Positions 35,976 through 45,679 of a stretch of 64,000 nt of DNA are shown here, in pieces. Both the position numbers and the translations under genes were made by a program. Every line of letters starts with the position of its first letter. Positions within the stretch are counted from its first letter, which is position 1. The stretch lies in assembly GCA_963798795.1 (NCBI GenBank), contig CAWCUZ010000002.1, positions 1,054,001-1,118,000 of the forward strand. The letters run 5' to 3'. Source of the stretch: CAWCUZ01 sp963798795 (GTDB lineage Bacteria; Acidobacteriota; Vicinamibacteria; Vicinamibacterales; SCN-69-37). The notes below the pieces were generated by a model, which saw nothing but the letters and a program-made list of their open reading frames with translations, was not told the origin of the DNA and made no database searches.

Positions 35976-35982
35976 GAATCCT

Positions 35983-37272
35983 GTGCTGACCCTCCTGGCG
36001 TTTCTGTTCGTCCTGGGCGTGCTGATCTTCGTCCACGAGTTCGGGCACTTCGTGGTGGCGCGCCTGTACGGCGTGCGCGTGCTCACGTTCTCGCTGGGCT
36101 TCGGGCCCAAGCTCGTCAAGATGACGCGCGGCGACACGGAGTACTGCATCAGCGCCGTGCCCATCGGCGGCTATGTGAAGCTGGCCGGTGAGACGGTGGA
36201 AGACACGCGGACGGGCGCGCCCGACGAGTTCCTGTCGAAGAGCCGGTGGGTCCGCTTCCAGGTGTACCTGGCCGGGCCCGTGATGAACCTGCTGCTCGCC
36301 TTCTTCCTGCTGGCGGGGGTGCTGGCCTACGGCGCGGACGAGCCGCTGTACGAGACATCGCCGCCCGTCGTCGGCACCCTGGCCGGGAACAGCCCGGCCG
36401 CCCGGGCCGGGCTGCAGCCGGGCGATCGGATCCTCCAGATTGGCGACACGAACGTCTCGACCTGGAACGACCTCGACATGGCCGTGCTGCCGGCCGCGAA
36501 CCGGGAACTGTCGATTGCCGTGCTGCGCGGCGGCCAACGTCTCGAGCTGCACGTCACGCCCGAGGCCGTGGGCAAGTTCGAGATCGGCAGCCTGGGCATC
36601 GCGCCGGTCTTCCGGCCGCAGTTTTTGGACACCACGCCGGGGTATCCGGCGGCCAAGGCCGGCTTTCAGCGCGGCGACATCGTCCTCGCGGTGAACGGGA
36701 AGCGGCTCGATCAGCCCGACATCATCAAGCTGATTCAGAAGAGCGGCGGCACGCCGCTCACCTTCACGATTCAGCGCGGCGACGCCATCCGCGGCATCAC
36801 GGTCACGCCTGAGGGCGGGTCCGTGGCCATCATCGGAGCCCACATCAGTCCGTGGGAATTCCGCCGCGTCGACCCGACGTTCCCGCAGGCGCTGGTGCTC
36901 AGCGCGCAGGAGAACTGGGCGAGCACCGTGCTCATCGTCAAGACGATCAAGGGGCTGTTCAGCGCGCAGACGCCGGTCCGTCAGCTGATGGGACCGGTCG
37001 CGATCGCCCAGCTGTCAGGGGAGGCGGCGGCGCTCGGCTGGATGAGTCTGTTCAGCCTGATGGTCATGATCAGCCTCAACCTCGGCCTGCTGAACCTCAT
37101 GCCGATCCCGGTGCTCGACGGCGGTCACATCACGATCCTCGCGGTCGAAGGGCTCTTCCGCCGGGACCTCAGCATCAAGGTCAAGGAACGCATTCTCCTG
37201 GCTGGCGCCGCGCTCATCGTGCTGCTCCTGGTGACGGTCCTCTACAACGACGTCATGCGCCTGATGCGATAG
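35983..37272 (+). CDS. rseP: Site-2 protease RseP family with two PDZ domains
   Basis: About 429 residues. HEFGH lies in the first membrane segment (VLIFVHEFGHFVVARL) and NLMPIPVLDGGH holds the remaining zinc ligand in the third. Two PDZ domains lie between (VGTLAGNSPAARAGLQPGDR and TPGYPAAKAGFQRGD). It should cut anti-sigma factors or signal-peptide remnants in the inner membrane. AGGA stands eight bases before the GTG start at 35983. It ends the uppS-cdsA-dxr-rseP run, an order also found in E. coli. Confidence 0.94.
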   Translation: MLTLLAFLFVLGVLIFVHEFGHFVVARLYGVRVLTFSLGFGPKLVKMTRGDTEYCISAVPIGGYVKLAGETVEDTRTGAPDEFLSKSRWVRFQVYLAGPVMNLLLAFFLLAGVLAYGADEPLYETSPPVVGTLAGNSPAARAGLQPGDRILQIGDTNVSTWNDLDMAVLPAANRELSIAVLRGGQRLELHVTPEAVGKFEIGSLGIAPVFRPQFLDTTPGYPAAKAGFQRGDIVLAVNGKRLDQPDIIKLIQKSGGTPLTFTIQRGDAIRGITVTPEGGSVAIIGAHISPWEFRRVDPTFPQALVLSAQENWASTVLIVKTIKGLFSAQTPVRQLMGPVAIAQLSGEAAALGWMSLFSLMVMISLNLGLLNLMPIPVLDGGHITILAVEGLFRRDLSIKVKERILLAGAALIVLLLVTVLYNDVMRLMR

Positions 37273-37304
37273 GCCCGCCAGTCGTGATCACGCGGTAATC
37301 GGCG

Positions 37305-37360
37305 CGCCACACACTGGAAGGGCGGATCCCTCCGCACGCAAGCGTCGTCGGCGTGTGGCG
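37305..37360. terminator. Structured spacer between convergent rseP and truA
   Basis: CGCCACAC (37305-37312) pairs with GTGTGGCG (37353-37360), and inside it GCGGA/TCCGC (37322-37335) forms a smaller hairpin. It may be a two-way terminator; no U-tract is present. Confidence 0.35.
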
Positions 37361-37366
37361 ACACCG

Positions 37367-38137
37367 TCACTCCTCAGAGACAACCGACCGTCTTGGCCAG
37401 GCATCGTACCGCACGGCGACGAGCGTAAGGCCTGCCGCGGGCGCGGTGGGACCGGCAGCGCGGCGATCCCCCGCCGCCAGCACGTCGGCCATCGACGCGG
37501 GCGTCCGGGCGCCACATCCGACGTCAACCAGCGTACCGGCGATCGCGCGCACCATGTGACGCAGGAAGCCGTCGCCCTCGACTTCGATCACCACGGCATC
37601 ACCCTGCGTCTCGATGTCGAGCCGCATGACGGTGCGGGTCGTGTCGACGATCGACGTGCCCGACGCCTGGAACGACGCGAAGTCGTGCGTGCCGGCCAGC
37701 AGCGCCGCAGCGGCTCGCATGCCGTGGAGGTCGCGGGCGCGGGGTTCGTGCCATGCGAACCAGCGGTCGAAGGGCGACAGCACCGGACCGGTCGCAATTC
37801 GGTAGCGGTACGTCTTGCCGCGGGCGTGATGGCGCGCGTGGAAGCCCGGCGGCGCCTCCTCCGCGGCCATCGCGCGGATAGCAGGGTTCAGCCGCACGTT
37901 CAACGCCCGCTGCACCGCGCCCGGTTCGAGCGTCGTCTCGAGCGCAACCGACGCGACCTGTCCGGTGGCGTGCACGCCCGCATCCGTCCGGCTGGCGCCC
38001 TCCACCGTCGGCGCCGCGCCGACGAGGGGGATGAACGCCTCTTCGACGAGCTGCTGGATCGAGACGCCATTCGTCTGCCGCTGCCACCCGACGAAATCGG
38101 TACCCTGGTAGGCAAGCGTCAGTTTGAACGTGCGCAT
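37367..38137 (-). CDS. truA: tRNA pseudouridine(38-40) synthase
   Basis: About 256 residues. It makes pseudouridine in the tRNA anticodon stem-loop. LAYQGTDFVGWQRQ begins the domain; GASRTDAGVHATGQ holds the catalytic Asp; FHARHHARGKTYRYRI, GTHDFASFQASG and GDGFLRHMVRAIAGTLVDVG are the other TruA stretches. The ATG at 38137 gives MRTFKLTLAYQGTDF. It is followed on the same strand after the pyrE and S9 peptidase genes. Confidence 0.95.
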   Translation of the reverse strand: MRTFKLTLAYQGTDFVGWQRQTNGVSIQQLVEEAFIPLVGAAPTVEGASRTDAGVHATGQVASVALETTLEPGAVQRALNVRLNPAIRAMAAEEAPPGFHARHHARGKTYRYRIATGPVLSPFDRWFAWHEPRARDLHGMRAAAALLAGTHDFASFQASGTSIVDTTRTVMRLDIETQGDAVVIEVEGDGFLRHMVRAIAGTLVDVGCGARTPASMADVLAAGDRRAAGPTAPAAGLTLVAVRYDAWPRRSVVSEE

Positions 38138-38173
38138 ATGACAAGCCGCCGGTGCAGCGAGCCGCTGACTTGT

Positions 38174-38731
38174 TCAGCGCGACCCCGGCTTGACCACCGG
38201 CTTGCCCTCGGCACAGAGCGGACACGCCTCGGGCGTGTACGTGGGCAGACGGAGCGTGGCGAGCGCGTCGAACGGCACGCCGAGCGCGGTGGCGCCGCCA
38301 CTGCGGTCGATCACCGCGCCCGCGCCGATCACGGTCGCGCCGTGCGCCCGCGCCACGTCCATCGTCTCGCGCGTCGAGCCGCCGGTCGTGACGACGTCCT
38401 CGATGACGACGACGCGGTCGCCGGCGCCGAGCGAGAAGCCGCGGCGGAGCGTCAGGGTCCCGTCCTGCCGCTCCGCGAAGATCGCGCGGACGCCGAGCGC
38501 GCGCGCGACCTCGTGGCCGATGACGAGTCCGCCGAGCGCCGGCGACAGGACGATCGTCGCGCCGAGGCCGCGCAGCCGGTCGGCCAGGGCGCGGCCCAGC
38601 CGTTCCGCATGCGCCGGGTGCTGCAGCACGAGCGCGCACTGCAGGTACCCGGTGCTGTGCAGCCCGGACGACAGACGGAAGTGTCCGTCGAGCAGGGCGC
38701 CCGACTCGCGGAACAGCGGCAGCACGTCCAT
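38174..38731 (-). CDS. pyrE: Orotate phosphoribosyltransferase
   Basis: About 185 residues. It joins orotate and PRPP to orotidine 5'-phosphate. GHFRLSSGLHSTGYLQC is the orotate-binding start, ALGGLVIGHEVARAL and FAERQDG follow and VVVIEDVVTTGGST is the PRPP loop. A C-terminal CPLCAEG with two Cys is a common tail in this subgroup. It follows the S9 peptidase by four bases. A second, different PRTase lies at 46515, in the pyr cluster. Confidence 0.93.
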   Translation of the reverse strand: MDVLPLFRESGALLDGHFRLSSGLHSTGYLQCALVLQHPAHAERLGRALADRLRGLGATIVLSPALGGLVIGHEVARALGVRAIFAERQDGTLTLRRGFSLGAGDRVVVIEDVVTTGGSTRETMDVARAHGATVIGAGAVIDRSGGATALGVPFDALATLRLPTYTPEACPLCAEGKPVVKPGSR

Positions 38732-38735
38732 GGCG

Positions 38736-41270
38736 TCAGTGCCTCAGGGTCTCTTCGAACATCTTCAGGATGCGCTTGTACTCGTCGGCCCAGCTCGTCT
38801 CTTCCGTGAAGCCGTGGTTCTCGATCGGGAACGGCGCGATCGCCCAGTTTTCTTTCCTGAGTTCGATGAGCCGCTGGGCCAGCCGCACCGAGTCCTGGAA
38901 GAAGACGTTCGTGTCGACCATGCCGTGGCAGATGAGCAGCCGTCCCTTCAGGCCGTCCGCGAAGTAGATCGGCGAGCTCTGCCGATAGGCCTCGATGTCG
39001 TTCTGCGGGACGTTCAGGATGTCCGACGTATAGCCGTGGTTGTAGTGCGCCCAGTCGGTGACCGGCCGGAGCGCCGCGCCCGCCGCGAACACGTCGGGCG
39101 TCGTGAACATCGCCATGAGCGTGATGAAGCCGCCGTAGCTGCCGCCGTAGACGCCGATCCGCTTCGGGTCGACGTGTTCGGCGGTCGCGAGGTACTTCGC
39201 CCCGTCCACCACGTCGTCCAGATCCTGGCCGCCCATGTGGCGGTAGATGGCGGTGCGCCAGTCGCGGCCGTAGCCGGCGCTCGCGCGGTAGTCCGGGTCG
39301 AGCACGACGTAGCCGCGCGACGCGAGGAGGTTGTTGAACATGTTCTCGCGGTAGTAGCTCGACGACCAGTACTTGTGCGCCTCCTGGAGGTACCCCGCGC
39401 CATGGACGAACACGACGCCTGGCTTCTTCGGATCGCGCTTCGCGCCGATCATCTCGGGCGTGAACAGCCGCGCGTAGACCTCCGCGCCGTCACGCGCCTT
39501 GTAGGTGATGATCTTCGGGTCGATCCACTTGAAGGTGCGCCACTCCTCGCTCGGCGTGGTGGTGACCTGCACGGCTTTGGCACCCGGCGCGAACGGCATC
39601 AGGTACAGCTCGGGCGGCTTGATCGTGTAGGAGTACACGAGAGCGATCATCTTCTCGTCCGGCGACACGGTGGCGTCGTTCGAGCCGGTCATGGTGGTCA
39701 GGCGCGTCATCGGCCCGCCGGCAACCGGCATCGTGTAGAACTGCCGCTCGCCCGGATGCACTTCGTTGGTCGTCAGGAAGACGGTGCCGCGGTCGGCCGA
39801 CAGCTGCGCATCGGTGACCTCCCAGCGGCCCGAGGTCAACGCGCGCGCCGGAGGACCGGGCGCCGTGACGTCCAGGGAGTACAGGTGCATCCAGCCGCTC
39901 TTCTCCGACAGGAAGAGCACGTGCCGGTTGTCGGGCAGCCAGGCCACACCCGCCCCTGCGAACCCGCCGTTACCGATCGACATCTCGCGAATCCAGGCGT
40001 CGTCATGCAGCGTGTCGAGCACGGCGGCGGCGCCGGTCGCCGGGTCCACGGTCACGAACCAGCGATCCTTGGTGTCCTGCGCCCGGGCGGCGACGATGCC
40101 GTGCGAACCGTCATCGGACGTATCCGGCAGCGTCCAATCGACGATGCGAGGCACGTCCGGGTCCGACGGCTTGGCCTTGCGTTCAGTCCCGGCAAATGCC
40201 GACGCGTCGGCCCAGGTGAGCGTGTTGTCTTTCAGATCCAGGGTCGCCAGCAGACGCCGCGGCTGCACGTCGCCGACGTCGGAACGCCCATTGATGATCT
40301 CGGGGTAGCCGGACGCGGTGACGTAGTTGGGCACGTCCTGGCCGCGGGCCGACTGCTCGGATCGCTCGAGGACGCCAATCCACACGTAGCGCTGGTCGGG
40401 CGACAGTTCGAGGTCGCTCACGGTCTGGCGCGGCTCGAGAGTGGCACGCGCGATCGGCGGCGCCGGCTGGCCCTGATTGCCTCCGCGCCCGCCCCGTCCG
40501 CCGCGGCCCCGCTGGCCGCGCGCCTCGGCCTGCTTCTTGAGAAAGTCGAACAGGCTCATCTCTTCGTCGCGAACGACCCGTTGGGAGGCGGTGAGCTCGC
40601 CGCCTCCGCCCTGCGCCTGGCCGGCCCCGCCGCCCCGTCCGCCGCGGCCGCCGCCGCGCCCGCCACGTCCCGTTGCCGCCTGTGCGCCGCTGTCGGCCTC
40701 ATCCGCCGTGCGGATGTCGGTGAGCTGCAGGAGCACGGGCTCGACCGAGCCGTCGAGCGACAGCAGGAAGAGATTGCCGCCGCGGACGAACGTCACGGCC
40801 GTGTCGTGCCGCGCCCATCGCGGGTTGCTCTCCACGTCGGAGGTGCGCGTGAGGAACGTCCGCGTGCCCGTCGCGGCGTCGGTGATGGTGATGTCACCGC
40901 CCGTCACGGCCAGCGCCCGTTTGTGCGCCGCGTCGAACTGGCCGGTCGCCGGCACGTCCAGGTTGTTGGCCTCCTCGTCGGACAACTGCCGCAGGCCCGA
41001 GCCGTCGCGGGTGACGACCCACGTGGCGGAGCGCTCCTCGCCGGCCTTCTGCCAGTTGAAGTACACCTTCGACGCGTCGCGGGACCACCGGATCGCGGAC
41101 GGCGAAGCGCCCACGAGCTTGGGTCCCCGCATGATGCTGTCGACGGTGAGCATCGACGACGGCGGCGGCCCGGGGGCGCGGCCAGCCGGAGGGGCAGAAC
41201 CGGCGGTGAGGCCCGGCCCGGCCCAGGCGGCGGCAGTCAGCACGGCGCAAACGGTCAGTAATCGGCGCAT
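38736..41270 (-). CDS. Secreted S9-family prolyl oligopeptidase (DPP-IV type)
   Basis: About 844 residues with a signal peptide (LLTVCAVLTAAAWAGPGL). The N-terminal beta-propeller carries two RG-rich inserts (GRGGRGGGRGGRGGG and RGRGGRGGRGG). The C-terminal alpha/beta-hydrolase has the Ser elbow GGSYGGF, Asp in HGMVDTNVF and His in ENHGF. It should release dipeptides or cut after proline outside the cytoplasm. ATG at 41270 is chosen; a GTG three codons upstream is possible. The 274-base gap upstream holds nothing I recognise. Confidence 0.88.
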   Translation of the reverse strand: MRRLLTVCAVLTAAAWAGPGLTAGSAPPAGRAPGPPPSSMLTVDSIMRGPKLVGASPSAIRWSRDASKVYFNWQKAGEERSATWVVTRDGSGLRQLSDEEANNLDVPATGQFDAAHKRALAVTGGDITITDAATGTRTFLTRTSDVESNPRWARHDTAVTFVRGGNLFLLSLDGSVEPVLLQLTDIRTADEADSGAQAATGRGGRGGGRGGRGGGAGQAQGGGGELTASQRVVRDEEMSLFDFLKKQAEARGQRGRGGRGGRGGNQGQPAPPIARATLEPRQTVSDLELSPDQRYVWIGVLERSEQSARGQDVPNYVTASGYPEIINGRSDVGDVQPRRLLATLDLKDNTLTWADASAFAGTERKAKPSDPDVPRIVDWTLPDTSDDGSHGIVAARAQDTKDRWFVTVDPATGAAAVLDTLHDDAWIREMSIGNGGFAGAGVAWLPDNRHVLFLSEKSGWMHLYSLDVTAPGPPARALTSGRWEVTDAQLSADRGTVFLTTNEVHPGERQFYTMPVAGGPMTRLTTMTGSNDATVSPDEKMIALVYSYTIKPPELYLMPFAPGAKAVQVTTTPSEEWRTFKWIDPKIITYKARDGAEVYARLFTPEMIGAKRDPKKPGVVFVHGAGYLQEAHKYWSSSYYRENMFNNLLASRGYVVLDPDYRASAGYGRDWRTAIYRHMGGQDLDDVVDGAKYLATAEHVDPKRIGVYGGSYGGFITLMAMFTTPDVFAAGAALRPVTDWAHYNHGYTSDILNVPQNDIEAYRQSSPIYFADGLKGRLLICHGMVDTNVFFQDSVRLAQRLIELRKENWAIAPFPIENHGFTEETSWADEYKRILKMFEETLRH

Positions 41271-41554
41271 GGTTTGCACTCTCGGTTGAGGAATCGAACG
41301 ATCCGGCGGAGAACGGCCGGGAAGTCGGGCCGATGTTCCGCGGCGCGGGACCGGCCGTTCCCGAAAACGCGAATATCCGGCCGGTTCGCGTCGCGACCAG
41401 GGCTCGGGGCGGCAACCCCGGCGCCGGTGCTAAGTATATGGTCAAGCCCGGTGAAGCCCGCCGAAGCGTCAGCGCGAAGGCGGGCGAACCGCGCCCGGCC
41501 TTCGAGCGTCTAGACTAGGGTGTTGGCCCGGGATTGGGGCAGACGGAGAGAGAC

Positions 41555-43162
41555 ATGTCACACACGGTGATACGGGTGGCCCGGTTCGCGGCGGCGGGTT
41601 TCGCCGCGGTGGTGATGGCGGCGGGCGGGCCGATCCTCGCGGCGCCCATGGGCGGGTCACCGGGGCAGACGCCCGCGCAGGGACAGGCGGCCACGCCGGC
41701 GACGGCGGACCAGAGCGGCCCGACGCTGCAGCTCACGATGCAGCAGGCCGAGCAGATGGCGCTCGAGACGAACCTCGGCCTCAAGTCGCAGCGGCTGAAC
41801 GCGGACATCGCGGCCGAGAACATCGCGAGCGCGCGCGCGGCCTTCGCTCCGCAGCTCACATCGTCGTTCTCGCGCAGCACCGCGCATTCCGTCCCCCAGA
41901 ACTTCACCGACAGCACAGCCGACGTCCTGTCGTCGAGCGGGCTGAACGCGAGCAGCCGCTTCTCGCAGGCTCTCCCGTGGCTCGGCTCGAGCTATTCGGT
42001 GAACTGGTCTGGCAGCCGGAGCACGACGACGGGCTACACGAACTTCAATCCGCGGCTCGGGTCGTCGCTGCAGCTCGCGTTCGCGCAGCCGCTCTGGCAG
42101 GGCTTGCGGATCGACAGCGCCCGGGCCGGGCTGGAGGCCAGCGAACGCCAGCGGGCGATTACCGACCTGCAGGTCCAGGAGCAGACGACGGGTCTGCAGA
42201 TCCAGGTGCGTCTGACCTACCTCAACCTCGTCGGCGCCATGGCCGGTCTGGACGTGGCGAAACAGAACCTCGCCGTGGCGCAGCAGCAGCTCGACAACAC
42301 CAAAGCGCGCGTGCAGGTCGGCGTCTCGCCAGACATCGACGTCGTGCAGTTCGAAGCGCTGGTCGCGAGCAATCAGGAATCGGTGATCGTGGCCGACGCG
42401 GCCATCTCGACCGCCGAGGACCAGCTCCGATCGCTCATCATGGATCCGGCGCAGGCGGATTACTGGCAGGTGCACATTCAGCCGACCGACACGATCGTCG
42501 CCGAGGAGGTTCCGGTCGACGCCGGCCAGGTCGTGCAGACCGCACTCGCCAATCGGCTCGACCTGACGCAGGAGCGCCGGCAACTCGAGATCACCGATCT
42601 CAACCTGCGTCTGGGTCGCGACCTCACCAAGCCCGCCGTGGACTTCACGGTCAACTACGCGGCGAGCGGCACCGCCGGCACGCAGCTGGAGCTCGGCACC
42701 GGGTTTCCACCGACCGTTCTGAGCCGCACGGCCCGCAGCTTCGGATCGGCGCTCAGCGACACCTTCGGCGGAACCTATCCGAGCTGGACCGTCGGCATGC
42801 AGTTCTCGTATCCGATCGGCCGCAGCAGCGCGGAAGCGTCCGTGGCGCGGTCGGAGCTGCAGCGCCAGCAGGCGCAGCTGTCGCTGCGGCAGGCGGAACT
42901 CCAGGTCGTCGCCGAGGTGCGCGACGCGGTGCGCCAGGTGCAGACGGGTTACAAGCGGGTCGAGGCCACGCGGGTCACGCTCCAGGCCAACGAGCGGCAG
43001 CTCGAAGCCGAGCAGCGCAAGCTCGCCGTCGGCCTGTCGACGACCTTCGAGCTGTCGCAGCGGCAGCGCGACCTGGCGCAGGCGCGCACGTCTGAGCTGA
43101 ACGCGCGCATCGCCTACAACCGCGCGTTGATCGAACTCGAGCGGGTGCAGAAGATACGATAG
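41555..43162 (+). CDS. TolC-family outer-membrane efflux/secretion channel
   Basis: About 535 residues with a signal peptide (RFAAAGFAAVVMAAGGPILA). Long heptad-type helices (LTMQQAEQMALETNLGLKSQ, LNLVGAMAGLDVAKQNLAVA, LDNTKARVQVGVSPDIDVVQ, VARSELQRQQAQLSLRQAEL) separated by strand-rich barrel parts repeat twice, as in TolC. It should form a trimeric channel through the outer membrane for a tripartite pump; no inner-membrane partner lies beside it. GGAGAG stands before the ATG at 41555. Confidence 0.85.
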   Translation: MSHTVIRVARFAAAGFAAVVMAAGGPILAAPMGGSPGQTPAQGQAATPATADQSGPTLQLTMQQAEQMALETNLGLKSQRLNADIAAENIASARAAFAPQLTSSFSRSTAHSVPQNFTDSTADVLSSSGLNASSRFSQALPWLGSSYSVNWSGSRSTTTGYTNFNPRLGSSLQLAFAQPLWQGLRIDSARAGLEASERQRAITDLQVQEQTTGLQIQVRLTYLNLVGAMAGLDVAKQNLAVAQQQLDNTKARVQVGVSPDIDVVQFEALVASNQESVIVADAAISTAEDQLRSLIMDPAQADYWQVHIQPTDTIVAEEVPVDAGQVVQTALANRLDLTQERRQLEITDLNLRLGRDLTKPAVDFTVNYAASGTAGTQLELGTGFPPTVLSRTARSFGSALSDTFGGTYPSWTVGMQFSYPIGRSSAEASVARSELQRQQAQLSLRQAELQVVAEVRDAVRQVQTGYKRVEATRVTLQANERQLEAEQRKLAVGLSTTFELSQRQRDLAQARTSELNARIAYNRALIELERVQKIR

Positions 43163-43245
43163 AAGGCAGAAGGCAGAAGGCAAAAGGCAGAGGGCAGAAG
43201 TGAGGAACTACGTCTTCTGCCTTTTGTCTTCTGTCTTCTGCCTCA
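43163..43245. repeat. GAAGGCA / CTTCTGC heptamer repeats
   Basis: Direct GAAGGCA heptamers follow the tolC stop (43163-43200), then inverted CTTCTGC copies (43205-43245). Together they can form a long imperfect hairpin. The right part codes for the last residues of the four-helix-bundle gene. Confidence 0.8.
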
Positions 43246-43585
43246 ATTTCCTCACCGCAACCGTCAGCATCGCGACGAGCTCTCCGGATTCGCTGAACAT
43301 CGGCTCGAGATCCACGCAGGGAACGTCCTGGGTCATCAGGAGTCTGAGCCAGTAGCGGGCTTCGCGCGCTTCGCGCAGCGCAATCGCGTACTTGGCGCCC
43401 ATGTCCCGGGCGCTGGCGGCCACCTGTCCTTCCTCCAGCATGGCGCCGATTGCCGATGCGGATCGGAACAGCTGCGTGGCCATGTGTGCGAAGGCCGGCC
43501 CGCGGGAGGCGACCTCCCGATGACCACGGAGCGCGCCCGCCGCAAACGCGAACCCCCGCTCGCGTAAGCTCGTCTCGTAAACCAC
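43208..43585 (-). CDS. Four-helix bundle protein (23S intervening-sequence/Avd-like)
   Basis: About 125 residues. RGFAFAAGALRGHREV, AHMATQLFRSASAIGAMLEE, DMGAKYAIALREAREARYWL and SGELVAMLTVAVRKL match the four-helix bundle family first seen in 23S rRNA intervening sequences and related to the Avd protein of diversity-generating retroelements. No reverse transcriptase is present. The C-terminus (RQKTEDKRQKT) is encoded by heptamer repeat and lies between two such arrays. The start is a GTG at 43585. The function of free-standing copies is not established. Confidence 0.72.
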   Translation of the reverse strand: MVYETSLRERGFAFAAGALRGHREVASRGPAFAHMATQLFRSASAIGAMLEEGQVAASARDMGAKYAIALREAREARYWLRLLMTQDVPCVDLEPMFSESGELVAMLTVAVRKLRQKTEDKRQKT

Positions 43586-43696
43586 CGCAGGCCCGATCGC
43601 AAATCGCGGGCCACCCTCCGTCCGCCGTCAGGACACTCGGCCGGCTCAACCGGATTGAACAATCCGCCACGTGACGGCCAGCCTGACGCGGCAGTT

Positions 43697-43774
43697 CTTG
43701 CGCCCTTCTGCCTTCTGTCTGCGGCGCCTTCTGCCTCTGCCTTCTGCCTTCTGCCTTCTGCCTTCTGCCTTCTT
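43697..43774. repeat. CTTCTGC heptamer array upstream of the GT2 gene
   Basis: About nine CTTCTGC units, some broken by GTCTGCGGCGC, run up to the GT2 promoter box. The same family lies on the other side of the four-helix-bundle gene. Confidence 0.8.
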
Positions 43775-43790
43775 TGCTATAGTCCGCCTC

Positions 43791-44552
43791 GTGCTGTCGG
43801 TCACCGTCATCGCCCTGAACGAGGCGGCGCACATCGAGGCGTGCCTCGCCTCGGTGGCATGGGCGAGCGAAATACTGGTCGTCGACGCGGGCAGCACCGA
43901 TGGCACGCCCGATCTGGCGCGGGCTGGCGGCGCGCGGGTCATCGTGCGCGACTGGCCCGGCTACGCCGTCCAGAAGAACTTCGCGGCCGCCGAAGCGCGA
44001 CACGACTGGATCCTGTCGATCGACGCCGACGAACGCGTCACGCCGGAACTGGCCGCGGAGATTCAGTCGGCCGTCCGGGAACCCACGCACGCGGCGGGCT
44101 ACCGGATGCCGCGCGTGACGTGGTATCTCGGCCGCTGGATTCGGACCACCGACTGGTATCCCGACTACCAGCTCCGCCTCTACGACCGCGGGCGCGCGCG
44201 CTGGAAGCCCCGCCGGGTGCACGAGTCGGTGTCGGCCGACGGCCCGGTCGGCCAGCTCGCACACGACCTGCAGCACTACGCGTACCGCGACCTCGCGCAC
44301 CACCTCGAAACGATAAACCGGTACACGACGCTGGCCGCCGAACAGATGTACGAGGACGGCCGGCAGGCGGGGCTGTTCGACCTGCTCGTGCACCCGCCCG
44401 CCGCGATGCTGCGCAACTACGTCCTCCGTCGCGGCTTCGCCGACGGCCTGCCGGGGGTGATCGTGTCGGCGATGAACTCGCACTACGTCTTCCTGAAGTT
44501 CGCCAAGCTCTGGGCCATGCGCACGCACCCGCCGGCGCGGGCCGGCCGGTAA
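43791..44552 (+). CDS. Family 2 glycosyltransferase (LPS-core WaaE type)
   Basis: About 253 residues. LSVTVIALNEAAHIEACLAS is the GT-A start, VDAGSTDGTPDLA and SIDADERVTPEL hold the nucleotide-sugar Asp residues and WYPDYQLRLYDRGRARW is typical of the LPS-core beta-glucosyltransferase group. It probably adds a sugar to a lipid-linked glycan at the inner membrane. The start is a GTG at 43791; TG-C-TATAGT ends seven bases before, so the message is probably leaderless. Confidence 0.85.
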   Translation: MLSVTVIALNEAAHIEACLASVAWASEILVVDAGSTDGTPDLARAGGARVIVRDWPGYAVQKNFAAAEARHDWILSIDADERVTPELAAEIQSAVREPTHAAGYRMPRVTWYLGRWIRTTDWYPDYQLRLYDRGRARWKPRRVHESVSADGPVGQLAHDLQHYAYRDLAHHLETINRYTTLAAEQMYEDGRQAGLFDLLVHPPAAMLRNYVLRRGFADGLPGVIVSAMNSHYVFLKFAKLWAMRTHPPARAGR

Positions 44553-44587
44553 CCTGGGTGGCAGCCGGATCGGATTCGATTCGGTCG

Positions 44588-45679
44588 GTGCACGTGGACA
44601 CGGCGCGCACGTGGCGCGGCGGTCAGAACCAGGTCCTGCTCACGGTGACCGGGCTCGAGGAGCGGGGTCACCCGGCCATGCTCGTCGCTCACGCCGACGG
44701 CGAGCTGCGCCGGCGCGCGCGCGAAGGACTGCGCTTCGTCGGCTTCTCGCCCCGCAGCGAGTTCGACATCCACGCGGGCTGGCAGCTGGCCCACGTGCTC
44801 GCCGACGTGAAGCCGGACGTGGTGCACGCGCACGATCCCATGGCCGTGTCGCTGACGGCCATGGCGCTCCAGATGCCGGGCGCTCCGTCCGGGCGGCCGC
44901 TCGTCGTCGCGGCACGGCGTGTCGACTTCCACCTCAAGCGGCATGCGTTCTCGAAGTGGAAGTACCGCCAGGTCGACGTGTTCGTCGCGGCCTCGAATCA
45001 GATCGCCGCGATGCTGGCCGACGACGGCGTGCCGCCGGATCGGATCGCGACGATCGCACGACGGCGTGAACGTCGGCATGATCGACAAGCAGCCGCCGGT
45101 CGACGCTCACGCCGCATTCCGGATGCCGCACGGCGCGCCGCTCGTCGGCAACGTCGGCGGCGCTCGTGCCGCACAAGGGCCAGAAACACCTCATGGCGGC
45201 CGCGGCGCTCGTCGTGCGCGAGGTGCCCGACGCGCGGTTTCTGATCCTGGGCGAGGGCGAGCTGCGCGAGACGCTCGAACGCCAGGTGCGGAGCCTCGGC
45301 CTCGAGCGGCACGTGCTGATGCCGGGCTTCCGCACGGACGTCATCGGCCTGCAGAAATCGTTCGATCTCGTTCGCCATGAGCTCCGTGACCGAGGGGCTC
45401 GGCTCCGCCATGCTCGATGCCATGGCGTGCGGGACGCCCGTCGTGGCGACGCGCGCGGGAGGCATTCCGGAGGTCATCGTCGACGGCGAGAGCGGCGTGC
45501 TCGTGCCGCCGCACGATGCCTCGGCGCTCGCGGGCGCCATCATCCGTCTGCTGGCCGACCCGGATCGGCGCGCGCGCCTGGCGGCGGCCGGCCGGCAGCG
45601 GGTCGTCGACGAGTTCAGCGTGGACCGGATGGTGACGGCGACGATCGACGTCTATCGCGCGCGACGATTGCGGCAGTGA
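44588..45679 (+). CDS. Family 4 glycosyltransferase (three frameshifts)
   Basis: Reading across three breaks gives one GT-B glycosyltransferase: VHVDTARTWRGGQNQVLL, KPDVVHAHDPMA and VFVAASNQIA in the first part, DGVNVGMID, then VPHKGQKHLMAAAALV and FLILGEGELRE, and SSVTEGLGSAMLDAMACGTP with the sugar-nucleotide Glu. The frames change near 45058, 45157 and 45370, each fixed by removing one base. It should act with the neighbouring GT2 on an envelope glycan. The start could be GTG at 44588 or 44558. The breaks look like sequence errors. Confidence 0.75.

Noticed and set aside
38190..41261. 1023-codon open frame on the plus strand opposite the S9 peptidase
   Set aside because: Arg, Val, His-rich composition with no domain; the opposite strand has clear S9 motifs and a signal peptide.
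43208..43585. Diversity-generating retroelement because of the Avd-like protein
   Set aside because: No reverse transcriptase, template repeat or variable-repeat target is seen within reach.
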